Shown here: positions 1-6,209 of the stretch, in pieces
Numbering within the stretch: position 1 is the first letter of the stretch
How the letters are laid out: every line of letters begins with the position of its first letter
Assembly: GCA_018263405.1 (NCBI GenBank)
Contig: JAANXG010000090.1
Location: 1 to 7,906 of the forward strand
Direction: 5' to 3'
Origin: Gammaproteobacteria bacterium
GTDB lineage: Bacteria; Pseudomonadota; Gammaproteobacteria; Arenicellales; JAANXG01
DNA length: 7,906 bases
Position numbers and translations under genes: made by a program
Notes under the pieces: generated by a model
Told to the model about the DNA's origin: nothing
What the model saw: the letters and a program-made list of their open reading frames with translations, nothing else
Databases searched by the model: none

Positions 1-91
1 GGTCGGAAAAGCCCCTCGCCGGCGTTACGCTCGCTTGAATTGACCGGGCCAGTCCTGCGCTCGCGTGCCTTGGCGATCGGCTTTTCCGATC
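1..91. repeat. Inverted repeat and hairpin at left edge
   Basis: Bases 3-13 (TCGGAAAAGCC) are the exact reverse complement of 79-89. The right arm also folds on itself: GATCGG (75-80), loop CTTTT, CCGATC (86-91). The hairpin lies just past the stop codon of the minus-strand lipoprotein gene, so it could mark the 3' end of that transcript, but no T-run follows it on the minus strand. I see no convincing gene in 1-125. The element may continue beyond the window's left edge. Confidence 0.4.
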
Positions 92-125
92 CCGCTGAAC
101 GTGTGTGTATTTATGCCCAAGGGTA

Positions 126-344
126 CTAAGACTTGGATCTTTGATCCATCAGGCACTGCTGGTAGTGCTTGTATTTTTCGAATTCCCGCCACTCGCTGGG
201 GATACTGGCATAGTTGGCGCGAATATAGGCGTCGGCTTGATCCCGGCAATCCCCCTTTGCAGTAGAACCGGCCTGCCGCTCCAAAGAAGAGCTGGCGCAA
301 GCCGACAGCGTTAACAAGATGGCAATACAACCGAGGATACGCAT
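126..344 (-). CDS. Small predicted lipoprotein, 72 aa
   Basis: This 72-residue protein starts with a short type-II signal peptide: Met-Arg, a hydrophobic stretch at about residues 3-13, then the lipobox L-S-A-C with the lipidated Cys at 16. Residue +2 after the Cys is Ala, which favours outer-membrane sorting under the usual Lol rule (inference). The mature part is about 57 residues, hydrophilic and rich in Tyr, Gln and Lys, with two further cysteines (Cys33 and Cys64) that could form a disulfide in the periplasm. The start is well supported: an AGGAG lies 7 nt upstream on the minus strand (352-356). It lies in the same direction as the serine protease gene, 104 bp downstream of that gene's stop, and could be co-transcribed with it. 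I do not recognise the family, so no function is assigned. The longer overlapping minus-strand frame over 25-408 is judged a shadow of this gene. Confidence 0.78.
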   Translation of the reverse strand: MRILGCIAILLTLSACASSSLERQAGSTAKGDCRDQADAYIRANYASIPSEWREFEKYKHYQQCLMDQRSKS

Positions 345-448
345 TATCGAACTCCTGATATTTGCCTCTAAAGAGCTTAGGGAAGATTTCTATATAGATA
401 GAAGCCATCTCGTAAATCAGAGATTGTTTCGTCAGGCTCTCTGACTCC

Positions 449-1222
449 TCAGGGACGGATAAAGTTCAACAGATCCGCAGCGGAGACCGCGTATGCAGCG
501 CCGGTGGACACATATTCGCCTGCATCCGTGCGGCGTAGGTCGAACCCGACAATCATTCCCACCAGATGCCCCGCGCTGTCCACCACCGGTCCCCCGGAAT
601 GACCGGGTTCGATTCGCATCGCCAGCGCCACCGGGTCCTCGAAGCCGAAATCGCCGTAGCGAAACCGTTGGCGCAGCCGGGGGGAGGTAATCCGGCCCAC
701 CGTCACTACACCCGGACGATTATCGGGGGTGCCGATCGCCAGTACCGACTGGTCCGCCCGCGGGTCGCCGGCAGGCTCGGCCGCCGGAAACCGAACGCCT
801 TCGGTCTCGATCCGCAAGAGCGCTAAATCCCGTTCAGGCGCCACACGCAGAATCCTCGCGGGGTGTACGCGGCCATCGACAGTGGTCACGGACGCCTCGA
901 AGTCCGTGCTCCGGACGATGTGCGCGGCGGTCACCACGTGCCCCGCGGCATCCATGATGATGCCGCTCGCCCCGTTGACGATCCTGGGGCTCGGATCGGC
1001 GATGCGGCCCACCTGCAGCGGCGCCTTCATTCTTATGGTGACCTTGACGTAGATCGGCGCCGCATGGCGAGCCAGCGCCCGATAGTCGCCCACCGCCGAG
1101 TAAGCCACGTCCTCGTAGGGATACTTCAGGCTAATCCCCTCTTGGGCCCGGGCGACGCCGATACCAAGCACCACACCCGCCACCAAAGACCCCAGCGCCT
1201 TCAGGGACGAATTCATTGCCAT
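449..1222 (-). CDS. Secreted trypsin-like serine protease (S1C-like, no PDZ)
   Basis: This 257-aa protein is predicted to be exported to the periplasm. It has an N-terminal hydrophobic segment (about residues 7-24) ending in an A-R-A signal-peptidase site near residue 26. The chymotrypsin/trypsin fold is visible from its catalytic triad: His101 in the TAAHIV motif, Asp132 in RDLALLRI, and Ser209 in the GHSGGPVVD motif. The arrangement resembles the DegP/DegQ/DegS (S1C) group, but the protein ends about 48 residues after the Ser motif, leaving no room for the C-terminal PDZ domain that those enzymes use for substrate sensing. The start is supported by GGAGGTG on the minus strand (1228-1234), 7 nt from the ATG; a second Met at residue 3 is less well placed. 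The gene diverges from the porin gene. Its substrate is unknown. Digestion of misfolded envelope proteins is plausible, and a role in regulated cleavage of the membrane anti-sigma factor at 7060-7800 is speculation. Confidence 0.9.
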   Translation of the reverse strand: MAMNSSLKALGSLVAGVVLGIGVARAQEGISLKYPYEDVAYSAVGDYRALARHAAPIYVKVTIRMKAPLQVGRIADPSPRIVNGASGIIMDAAGHVVTAAHIVRSTDFEASVTTVDGRVHPARILRVAPERDLALLRIETEGVRFPAAEPAGDPRADQSVLAIGTPDNRPGVVTVGRITSPRLRQRFRYGDFGFEDPVALAMRIEPGHSGGPVVDSAGHLVGMIVGFDLRRTDAGEYVSTGAAYAVSAADLLNFIRP

Positions 1223-1300
1223 GCCGACACCTCCACGCGGCTAAACCGCAACCAATATCCACACTTATCGAACCAAAGCAACACCTTCGGTCTCTACTTC

Positions 1301-1378
1301 GTAAGTTCTTCAATCACCCCGCGCAAGAATGCGGGGACAGGGTTGTCATTCAGGGCTGTCGAAAGCACGGAGGCTTTC
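1301..1378 (+). repeat. Structured dispersed repeat, copy 1
   Basis: Bases 1301-1377 match 7831-7906 with about six substitutions and one 1-base gap, in the same orientation. Sequence similarity begins sharply at GTAAGTTCT. The unit has internal structure: hairpin A, CCCCGC (1317-1322) with GCGGGG (1331-1336) around an 8-nt loop GCAAGAAT; a tandem 13-mer pair, CAGGGTTGTCATT (1338-1350) and CAGGGCTGTCGAA (1351-1363); and hairpin B, GAAAGC (1361-1366) with GCTTTC (1373-1378). It lies about 210 bp upstream of the porin start. Candidates are a REP-like or MITE-like element, a small structured RNA, or a shared cis-regulatory leader. I do not recognise it as a named family. Confidence 0.8.
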
Positions 1379-1405
1379 ACTAGAGCGAATATCTACCCGC
1401 CGAAG

Positions 1406-1441
1406 CCGGGAAAGTTCCCCAACCGCCCGGGAAATTTTTTT
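1406..1441 (+). terminator. Weak terminator-like segment upstream of porin
   Basis: CCGGG (1406-1410) can pair with CCCGG (1426-1430), or alternatively TTCCC (1415-1419) with GGGAA (1429-1433). Both are followed by AAA and then seven Ts (1435-1441). The stems are only 5 bp and compete with each other, so this is a weak intrinsic terminator at best. If it works, it would end any RNA made through repeat copy 1, leaving a transcript of about 140 nt and insulating the porin promoter. Confidence 0.3.
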
Positions 1442-1452
1442 ATTCGATAACT

Positions 1453-1478
1453 GGAATATTCACCCGCCCCCCTGCGTC
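1453..1478 (+). promoter_or_regulatory. Candidate ECF-type promoter for the porin
   Basis: GGAAT (1453-1457) resembles the GGAAC -35 element used by ECF sigma factors, and CGTC (1475-1478) resembles their -10. There are 18 bases between GGAAT and GTC, one more than the common spacing. A similar pair with 17-base spacing lies in front of the anti-sigma gene at 6959-6983. Transcription from here would give a 5' leader of roughly 100 nt. This is a match by eye only. Confidence 0.3.
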
Positions 1479-1490
1479 TTCACCGCTGAT

Positions 1491-1530
1491 GTTGACAAAA
1501 ATACAACACAAGGAGTTGCAGGAAAACAAC
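1491..1530 (+). promoter_or_regulatory. Twin GTTG-N8/9-CAAC sites in porin leader
   Basis: Two similar dyads lie in tandem: GTTG-N9-CAAC at 1491-1507 and GTTG-N8-CAAC at 1515-1530, offset by 24 bp (about two helical turns). Both have A-rich centres and are followed by AC. This is the layout of a pair of operator half-turn sites for a dimeric regulator, though it could also be two weak RNA hairpins in the leader. The TTGACA embedded at 1492-1497 has no matching -10 box at 16-18 bp. Confidence 0.35.
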
Positions 1531-1589
1531 ACCCGCTCTGCGGGCGAGTTAGGCCTTAACTGAAACCAATAATCGAATAGGAGCACGTT

Positions 1590-3005
1590 ATGAAATCAAC
1601 CTTCAAGCGGACAGAGATTTCGCGGAGTATCCGTTCCATCCTGGTAGGATCCAGCGCTGCCTTGGCGCTTTCCGCCGGTGGAACCGCTCTCGCGGCCGGG
1701 TCCGGTGACCTCGAGACGCCACCGAGCCTCGACAGGGGTACCGTCGAAGTCGACGCCTTGAAAGAGCAAATGCGCATCCTGATGGAGCGCATCGACCAAC
1801 TGGAGCAGCAGCAAGCCACCTCCGACCAGCAGGTCGAGGAGAAACTGGCGGAAATGGAAGGTAAAGTGGACACCGTGCCCGCCAATGTTGTGGTCGGCGG
1901 CGACATCCCGGGGTCGTTCAAACTCCCGGGTAGCGACACCTCCGTGGCTGTCAGCGGCTACGTCAAAGGCGACTTCATCTATGACCTCGACGCCGACGTC
2001 GGCGACAGCTTTTCCGTGGCCTCCATCCCGCTCGATAGCGCACCGGACCGGGATAATGTGCGTTTGCACGCCAGACAGTCACGTCTGCGGGTCAAGTCCC
2101 ACACCGACCTGGGTAACGGCGGCGCCATTGACACCCACATCGAAGGTGATTTCTTCGGCGGCGGCGGCAACCAGTTCTTCTCCAACTCATCGAGCTTCCG
2201 TATCCGCCATGCCTACGGTGCCTACAACACTGGCAACGGCACCTTCCTGGCGGGCCAGACCTGGACCCTGTTCGGCGGTTTCAACTACGTCTCGACGGTG
2301 GACTTCTTCGCGCCCAACGGCCAGGTATTCCTGCGCCAGGGCCAGCTCCGCTGGACCCATCCGAGCGGCTTTGCCATCTCGGTGGAGAATCCGGAATCCT
2401 TCGTGGCCGACTCGGCCGGGGAATCCAGCGGTGGAGAGGAAGACTCGATACCTGACTTCGTGGCCAAGTGGAGCGGCGGCCCCGGCGGTGCCGGCGGCAG
2501 CTACAGCATTTCCGGCGTAGTGCGTGAAATCAACGGCGCCGGCGTCGGTCTCGACGGTGTCGCGTACGACGATGACGAGACCGGCTGGGGCGTTCATGTC
2601 GGCGGCACCTGGGATGTGGGATCCGTACTGTTCACCGCGGGCGCGGCTTACGGTGACGGGATCGGCCGTTACATCCTGTCCAATACGGCATTCTTCTCCA
2701 GCGTCGCCACCGGTGGCCAAATTGAGACAGTGGAGGCCCTCGGTGTCACCGCGGGGCTGTCCATCCGTACCACCGATACCTCGTCGGTCAACATCAACCT
2801 CGGTTACTCCGAGCGCGACGACGAGTTCGCGGCTCTCACGCCGACCGCGGACGAAAACGGTCTGTCAATTCACACCAACTACATGTGGAGCCCGTGGCCC
2901 GGTACCAATTTTGGCGTCGAGGTGATCTACGGTGAGAGGGAGCAGTTCGATGGACAGGAAGGCGATGCGACCCGCCTGCAGTTCGGCGCCCAGCGCGTCT
3001 TCTAG
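1590..3005 (+). CDS. DcaP-like trimeric outer-membrane porin
   Basis: This 471-aa protein belongs, by its sequence landmarks, to the DcaP family of outer-membrane porins. Those porins form trimeric channels for small, often anionic, solutes such as dicarboxylates. A Sec signal peptide ends at A-L-A-A (residues 33-36). Next comes a heptad-rich coiled coil at about 53-93 (L-K-E-Q-M-R-I-L pattern), which in this family projects into the periplasm. The barrel entry motif follows: a G-S-F-K-L-P-G segment at 108-114, then V-S-G-Y-V-K-G-D. Later signatures include H-A-R-Q-S-R-L, E-G-D-F-F-G and G-Q-T-W-T. The protein ends in a terminal Phe, the usual signal for BAM-dependent assembly. The start is secure, with AGGAG (1579-1583) 6 nt before the ATG. 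The substrate cannot be read from the sequence. The gene appears monocistronic, with a long structured leader and a strong terminator behind it. Confidence 0.93.
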   Translation: MKSTFKRTEISRSIRSILVGSSAALALSAGGTALAAGSGDLETPPSLDRGTVEVDALKEQMRILMERIDQLEQQQATSDQQVEEKLAEMEGKVDTVPANVVVGGDIPGSFKLPGSDTSVAVSGYVKGDFIYDLDADVGDSFSVASIPLDSAPDRDNVRLHARQSRLRVKSHTDLGNGGAIDTHIEGDFFGGGGNQFFSNSSSFRIRHAYGAYNTGNGTFLAGQTWTLFGGFNYVSTVDFFAPNGQVFLRQGQLRWTHPSGFAISVENPESFVADSAGESSGGEEDSIPDFVAKWSGGPGGAGGSYSISGVVREINGAGVGLDGVAYDDDETGWGVHVGGTWDVGSVLFTAGAAYGDGIGRYILSNTAFFSSVATGGQIETVEALGVTAGLSIRTTDTSSVNINLGYSERDDEFAALTPTADENGLSIHTNYMWSPWPGTNFGVEVIYGEREQFDGQEGDATRLQFGAQRVF

Positions 3006-3052
3006 GGGGGCTGCGAGCTCGTACTCGAGCTAAAACAGTCTGACTGGAACGG

Positions 3053-3090
3053 AAATCCCCGCCGGGCAACCGGCGGGGATTTTCTTTTTT
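3053..3090 (+). terminator. Strong intrinsic terminator after porin
   Basis: A perfect 13-bp stem, AAATCCCCGCCGG (3053-3065) with its complement (3070-3082), closes on a GCAA (GNRA) tetraloop and runs into a T-rich tail, TTTTCTTTTTT, at 3080-3090. It begins about 50 bp after the porin stop codon. A second perfect hairpin, AGCTCG-TACT-CGAGCT (3016-3031), lies between the stop and the terminator and may protect the mRNA 3' end. Confidence 0.93.
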
Positions 3091-3125
3091 GAGCCACTCC
3101 GAAGCGATAGGCGGTACGGGGTGGG

Positions 3126-3150
3126 GGAACCTTTTCTTGACTCCGGGGTT
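3126..3150 (+). promoter_or_regulatory. Possible ECF-like promoter before TPR-sulfotransferase
   Basis: GGAACCTT (starting at 3126) resembles the GGAACTT -35 box of ECF sigma factors. Seventeen bases after GGAAC comes GTT (3148-3150), which differs from the usual GTC. It lies between the porin terminator and the sulfotransferase start, where a promoter is needed, but the -10 match is poor. Confidence 0.2.
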
Positions 3151-3196
3151 CAAGATAAGGGAAAACCTCGACAAGAATGCCGTAAGTATTCCTTCA

Positions 3197-5272
3197 ATGT
3201 CACTCGATCGAGCCGTTTCGCTACACCGGCAAGGGGCCCTCGCGCGGGCCGGCACCGCCTATCGCGAGGTGCTGGCGCGGGAGCCGGCCTGCCACGAAGC
3301 CCTGCACGGATTGGGGCTGGTCATGCATCAACGGGGCCGGAACGAGCCGGCCCGGTTGCTGATCGAAAACGCCCTGAAGCTTTGCCCGAACCAGGCGGAC
3401 TATCATTACCACTTGGCTGAAATACTGCGCCACAGCGGGCAAGCCTCCGAAGCTGTGTCCCGCTACCGGCGTGCCATAAGCCTGAACGCCGACGAGGGCG
3501 ACTACTACTTCGGCCTGGGCAACGCGCTGGCTGACGAGGGAAGTACCGACGGGTGCCTCGACGCTTACCGAAACGCCGCCCGCCGCGCCCCGAACGACAC
3601 CGAGATCCATAACAATCTGGGCAACGCGTTGGCGGACCGCGGCGAGCTGGTCGAGGCACTGGCGCACTTGCGCCGCGCGGTATCCCTGGCGCCGTCATAC
3701 GCCGACGCCCACCACAATCTGGCGCTGGTGTTGAAGGACTCCGGGGACTCTCGACAGGCCATGGATCACGCCAGACGCGCCTGCCAACTGGCTCCAAACC
3801 GGGCGGAACCGCTTGCACACCTCGGTCAACTGCTCGCCCGGGGCGGCGAGCAACCGAGTGGCGTATCCTGTTACCGGCGCGCACTCGAACTCGCCCGGGA
3901 CAACGCCGCTCTCCTGGGGAAAATCGCCGATCATCTGCGTGACGCCGGTGAGCCGCGCGCGGCACTCGAAGGCTACGGGCGGGCCGCCGAACTGGAGCCG
4001 AATGTGGCCCGCTACCACGCCGGCAGCAGCCACTGCCTGATCCGGCTCAATCGCCTCGCGGAAGCTGAAGCCGCGAGTGAAAGAGCCCTCGAAGTGGAGC
4101 CCGATTACGCCCCCGGACACGGCACTTTGGCGGCATGCCTGCAAGCCCGGGGGGAGTTCGATCGCGCAATCGCCCGGCTCCAACGCTCACTCGAGCTGCA
4201 GCCCACGACCACCGATGCTGCTTACCTGTTGGCCGCCAACGGTGGATACGAGGTCGGCGACGAGGAATTCTCGAGCTGGCTGGCCCTGACGGACAACCCG
4301 GATCTCAGCGACGAAAAACGCTTCCATCTGCACTTTGCCCTCGCCAAGGTCTATGAACGCCGCCGCCAATACGACACCGCATTCGAACACTACCAACGGG
4401 CCAATCGCATCAAGGCGCGCCGTTATCCCTTCGATCCGGATCGACACGCCGATTACATCGATCGCATCGTCGCCACGTTCACCGCGGATTTTTTTACCCA
4501 CCGGCGGGGTTTCGGGCTAAGCGATGACAGACCGATTTTTATCGTCGGGATGCCGCGCAGTGGCTCCACGCTGGTGGAACGGATCCTCGCCGGCCACCCA
4601 AAGGTGGCGGACGCCGGCGAACACCCCGAGATGCGGGAGATCGTACGCGAACTCCCGGCGTTGATCGGCAGTGACGAGCGCACCCCGGAATGCTGTCGGG
4701 AGATCGCCCGGGACAAGTCGATCCAACTGGCACGCCGCTATTTGAGCAGCCTGCCCGAGACGGGGCCGGACGCGGCCCGAATCTGCGACAAGATGTTGGG
4801 AAATTTTCTCAGGCTGGGCGTTATCGCCCTGTTTTTTCCTCAGGCACGGATCGTGCATTGCACCCGCGATCCACTCGATACCTGCGTGTCGTGCTATACG
4901 CAGGACTTTGCGCACGGCCTGCGCTTTACCACCGACTTGAACCATCTCGCTTTGTTTTACCGGACTTACCGGTCCCTCATGGCGCACTGGCGCGCGGTCC
5001 TGCCATTGCCCATGTTCGAGGTCAATTACGAGTCGCTGGTTAAGAATCCCGAACCGGTCAGCCGCGAACTGGTCGAGTTCTGTGGCTTGCCCTGGGATGA
5101 GCAATGCTTGAGCCCCCACGACACCAAACGCGATATCGCCACGGCCAGTTTCTGGCAGGCACGGCAACCGGTCTACTGCTCGTCGGTGGCGCGCTGGCGG
5201 CACTACGAAGAATTTCTCGCCCCGCTTATCGAGAACCTACAGTCCGGCGGGATAGCGAATGAAATCGCTTAG
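3197..5272 (+). CDS. TPR-repeat sulfotransferase family protein
   Basis: This cytoplasmic protein of about 691 aa has two parts. Residues 1-340 hold roughly ten tandem tetratricopeptide repeats (repeated A-x-x-x-Y-R-R-A and L-x-P-x-x-A-x-x-H patterns), with one more near 375-410; these form a protein-binding superhelix. Residues about 440-680 form a PAPS-dependent sulfotransferase domain. The 5'-phosphosulfate-binding loop is visible at 446-458 (P-I-F-I-V-G-M-P-R-S-G-S-T), as is the 3'-phosphate-binding region at 551-565 (R-I-V-H-C-T-R-D-P-L-D-T). Members of this family are thought to sulfate proteins or glycans; the acceptor here is unknown. The frame stays open up to a TTG at 3089, but that codon lies in the porin terminator's T-tract, so I chose the ATG at 3197, where the repeats begin. 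Its ribosome site is weak, so the start is uncertain. The 3' end overlaps the metalloprotease gene by 14 nt, implying co-translation and perhaps joint function. Confidence 0.87.
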   Translation: MSLDRAVSLHRQGALARAGTAYREVLAREPACHEALHGLGLVMHQRGRNEPARLLIENALKLCPNQADYHYHLAEILRHSGQASEAVSRYRRAISLNADEGDYYFGLGNALADEGSTDGCLDAYRNAARRAPNDTEIHNNLGNALADRGELVEALAHLRRAVSLAPSYADAHHNLALVLKDSGDSRQAMDHARRACQLAPNRAEPLAHLGQLLARGGEQPSGVSCYRRALELARDNAALLGKIADHLRDAGEPRAALEGYGRAAELEPNVARYHAGSSHCLIRLNRLAEAEAASERALEVEPDYAPGHGTLAACLQARGEFDRAIARLQRSLELQPTTTDAAYLLAANGGYEVGDEEFSSWLALTDNPDLSDEKRFHLHFALAKVYERRRQYDTAFEHYQRANRIKARRYPFDPDRHADYIDRIVATFTADFFTHRRGFGLSDDRPIFIVGMPRSGSTLVERILAGHPKVADAGEHPEMREIVRELPALIGSDERTPECCREIARDKSIQLARRYLSSLPETGPDAARICDKMLGNFLRLGVIALFFPQARIVHCTRDPLDTCVSCYTQDFAHGLRFTTDLNHLALFYRTYRSLMAHWRAVLPLPMFEVNYESLVKNPEPVSRELVEFCGLPWDEQCLSPHDTKRDIATASFWQARQPVYCSSVARWRHYEEFLAPLIENLQSGGIANEIA

Positions 5273-5906
5273 CCGGCGTGCCGCCGCCACGCGCTTGGGC
5301 CTGCTCGTGCTCGCGGCGCTGGTCTCGCCCGTGACGACCTCCGGCCCGGGCATTGAAGTCGTCGAGGTGACCCAACACGGCGGTCCGGAGCGGGGAGCGA
5401 CGGGCGTGACCTATCCCGTGGCGGTACTTCTCGGCGCGGGCTGGAAAAGGGAGCAGATAGAACGGGCCATCGGCGATACCGAGGCCATTTACGCCCGCTG
5501 CGGCGTAGTGGTCACGGCGGGAGCCATCTACTGGCTGCAGGCGCCGGATGACTTCCAGGTGCTGGATGAAGCCGAACAAACCGGACTGTTAACGAAGCTC
5601 GAGCCCGAGCGGCCGGCGGCGGTATTCGTGAACCAAACGACGGACGGGGATATTGCCTACTCTTACCTGGAATCGGCGCCGATCGCCGGCCGGGGCACGG
5701 CGTGGATCACTCGAAACAGCGATCCCACCTGTATCGGCGCCCTGCTGGCCCATGAACTGGGGCACATTATGCTGGACGCCGCCCGCCACAGTTCCCAGCC
5801 CGGCAACCTGATGGCCCACACCTGTACCCATTCCAATATTGCCGGCGCCACGCCCAATACCGCGTTGTCGGAAGCCCAGTGCCGACGGCTGCGGGCGCGC
5901 CGCTGA
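5259..5906 (+). CDS. Secreted zinc metalloprotease with HExxH motif
   Basis: This 215-aa protein has a basic, then hydrophobic N-terminus (residues 1-24) that looks like a Sec signal peptide, so it probably acts in the periplasm or outside the cell. The zinc site is clear: H165-E-L-G-H169, where the histidines bind Zn and Glu166 activates water. A third His lies at 177, and P-G-N-L-M follows at 181-185, like the Met-turn of metzincins. The spacing HExxH-X7-H is two residues longer than the canonical metzincin HExxHxxGxxH, and the usual Gly is absent, so this is a divergent metzincin-like enzyme. Cys81, Cys158, Cys189 and Cys208 could form disulfides. The ATG overlaps the sulfotransferase stop by 14 nt, with GGCGGGA a few bases upstream as a ribosome site. 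The substrate is unknown. No propeptide or protein-binding domain is evident. Confidence 0.82.
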   Translation: MKSLSRRAAATRLGLLVLAALVSPVTTSGPGIEVVEVTQHGGPERGATGVTYPVAVLLGAGWKREQIERAIGDTEAIYARCGVVVTAGAIYWLQAPDDFQVLDEAEQTGLLTKLEPERPAAVFVNQTTDGDIAYSYLESAPIAGRGTAWITRNSDPTCIGALLAHELGHIMLDAARHSSQPGNLMAHTCTHSNIAGATPNTALSEAQCRRLRARR

Positions 5907-5923
5907 CCGCCGAAAGGAGATAG

Positions 5924-6028
5924 ATGACAAACATCGCGCACACTGCAGTACAATACGTGGCGCAACTAAAAGGGGGACGCGGCAACGCCCCCCCATGCCT
6001 TGCGGGTACAAGGCTGAACTATGTTTAA
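5924..6028 (+). CDS. Candidate 34-aa small protein or leader peptide
   Basis: An excellent ribosome site, AAAGGAGAT (5913-5921), sits just before an ATG at 5924, only 17 nt after the metalloprotease stop. The frame runs 34 codons, beginning M-T-N-I-A-H-T-A-V-Q and ending L-N-Y-V, with TAA at 6026-6028. The stop overlaps the ATG of the next ORF (6021). Two hairpins fall inside it: GGGGG-AC-GCG-GCAA-CGC-CCCCC (5972-5993) and GCCTTG-CGGGTA-CAAGGC (5997-6014). Translation of this ORF would melt both, as in a leader-peptide attenuator. I do not recognise the peptide. The ribosome site is the strongest evidence; the product's function, if any, is unknown. Confidence 0.42.
   Translation: MTNIAHTAVQYVAQLKGGRGNAPPCLAGTRLNYV
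5972..6014 (+). promoter_or_regulatory. Two tandem RNA hairpins within leader ORF
   Basis: The first hairpin pairs GGGGG (5972-5976) with CCCCC (5989-5993), has an AC bulge, and is capped by GCG-GCAA-CGC with a GNRA tetraloop. Three bases further on, GCCTTG (5997-6002) pairs with CAAGGC (6009-6014). Neither is followed by a T-run, so they are not plain terminators. They may protect the upstream mRNA or control translation of the ORF that begins at 6021. Confidence 0.5.
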
Positions 6029-6209
6029 AAAAGCCACAGGCGCACCGGTTTCGATGCGTCCACGACACTTGTTCAGACGTACCGAGGGCTCGAATATTCC
6101 CGTTTTCGTTATAAAAGTACCGTATAGAGCGACCGCCGCGCCGGGGGTGCCCGGTCAACCGGCATGCTCCCGCCATCCGGCGGGCGCCCGCCCGGGCTCC
6201 GCGCAGTGA
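6021..6209 (+). CDS. Candidate 62-aa upstream ORF coupled to sigma factor
   Basis: This ORF starts at an ATG with AAGG about 7 nt upstream, overlapping the end of the 34-codon ORF by 8 nt. Its stop codon forms the junction TGATG with the sigma ATG at 6209. The product is basic at its start (M-F-K-K), then has a short hydrophobic patch (N-I-P-V-F-V-I-K-V) and a low-complexity Pro/Ala/Gly tail, so the last third does not look like a folded protein. It may serve mainly to carry ribosomes to the sigma factor start, or it may be a chance open frame in GC-rich DNA. I do not recognise it. Confidence 0.3.
   Translation: MFKKATGAPVSMRPRHLFRRTEGSNIPVFVIKVPYRATAAPGVPGQPACSRHPAGARPGSAQ

Larger units (their letters stand above)
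1223..1589. other. Divergent intergenic region, protease/porin
   Basis: This 367-bp stretch separates the divergent protease and porin genes. I found no credible gene in it; its open frames lack coding character and ribosome sites. From left to right it holds the protease ribosome site (1228-1234), about 65 bp with no clear motif, copy 1 of the structured repeat (1301-1378), a weak terminator-like segment ending in seven Ts (1406-1441), an ECF-like promoter candidate (1453-1478), twin GTTG/CAAC sites (1491-1530), a small CCCGC-TCT-GCGGG hairpin (1532-1544), a near-palindrome AGTTA-GGCCT-TAACT and the porin ribosome site (1579-1583). This much structure suggests tight control of the porin. Confidence 0.75.
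5907..6208 (+). other. Leader region upstream of sigma factor
   Basis: This 302-bp stretch lies between the metalloprotease stop and the preferred sigma factor start. It contains a strong ribosome site with a 34-codon ORF (5924-6028), a second overlapping ORF (6021-6209) and two RNA hairpins inside the first ORF (5972-5993 and 5997-6014). An AT-rich patch follows, with a GAATATTC palindrome (6092-6099) and TATAAA (6110-6115). TATAAA could be a -10 box, but no good -35 lies 16-18 bp before it. Confidence 0.6.

Noticed and set aside
25..408. 127-codon open frame on the minus strand
   Set aside because: It overlaps the lipoprotein gene in another frame, has no ribosome site, and its product is Cys/Arg/Gly-rich without recognisable features. 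The lipoprotein has a lipobox and AGGAG.
1492..1520. TTGACA as a sigma-70 -35 box for the porin
   Set aside because: No -10-like hexamer lies 16-18 bp downstream (GTTGCA there), so the motif is better explained as part of the GTTG-CAAC dyad.
1885..2720. Long open frames overlapping the porin on both strands
   Set aside because: GC-rich shadow frames with Ser/Arg/Pro- or Gly/Ala-rich products and no ribosome sites. The porin frame carries clear family motifs.
3089..3196. Upstream extension of the sulfotransferase to a TTG start
   Set aside because: The TTG lies in the T-tract of the porin terminator, and the extra 36 residues show no repeat or domain character.
5977..6060. Cyclic-di-GMP-I (GEMM) riboswitch, suggested by GGACGC and nearby hairpins
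   Set aside because: The two hairpins do not match the conserved GEMM core, and the characteristic internal-loop sequences are missing.
6110..6115. TATAAA as a -10 box driving the sigma gene
   Set aside because: There is no acceptable -35 at the right distance, and no ECF-like pair fits either. Kept only as a note in the leader region.
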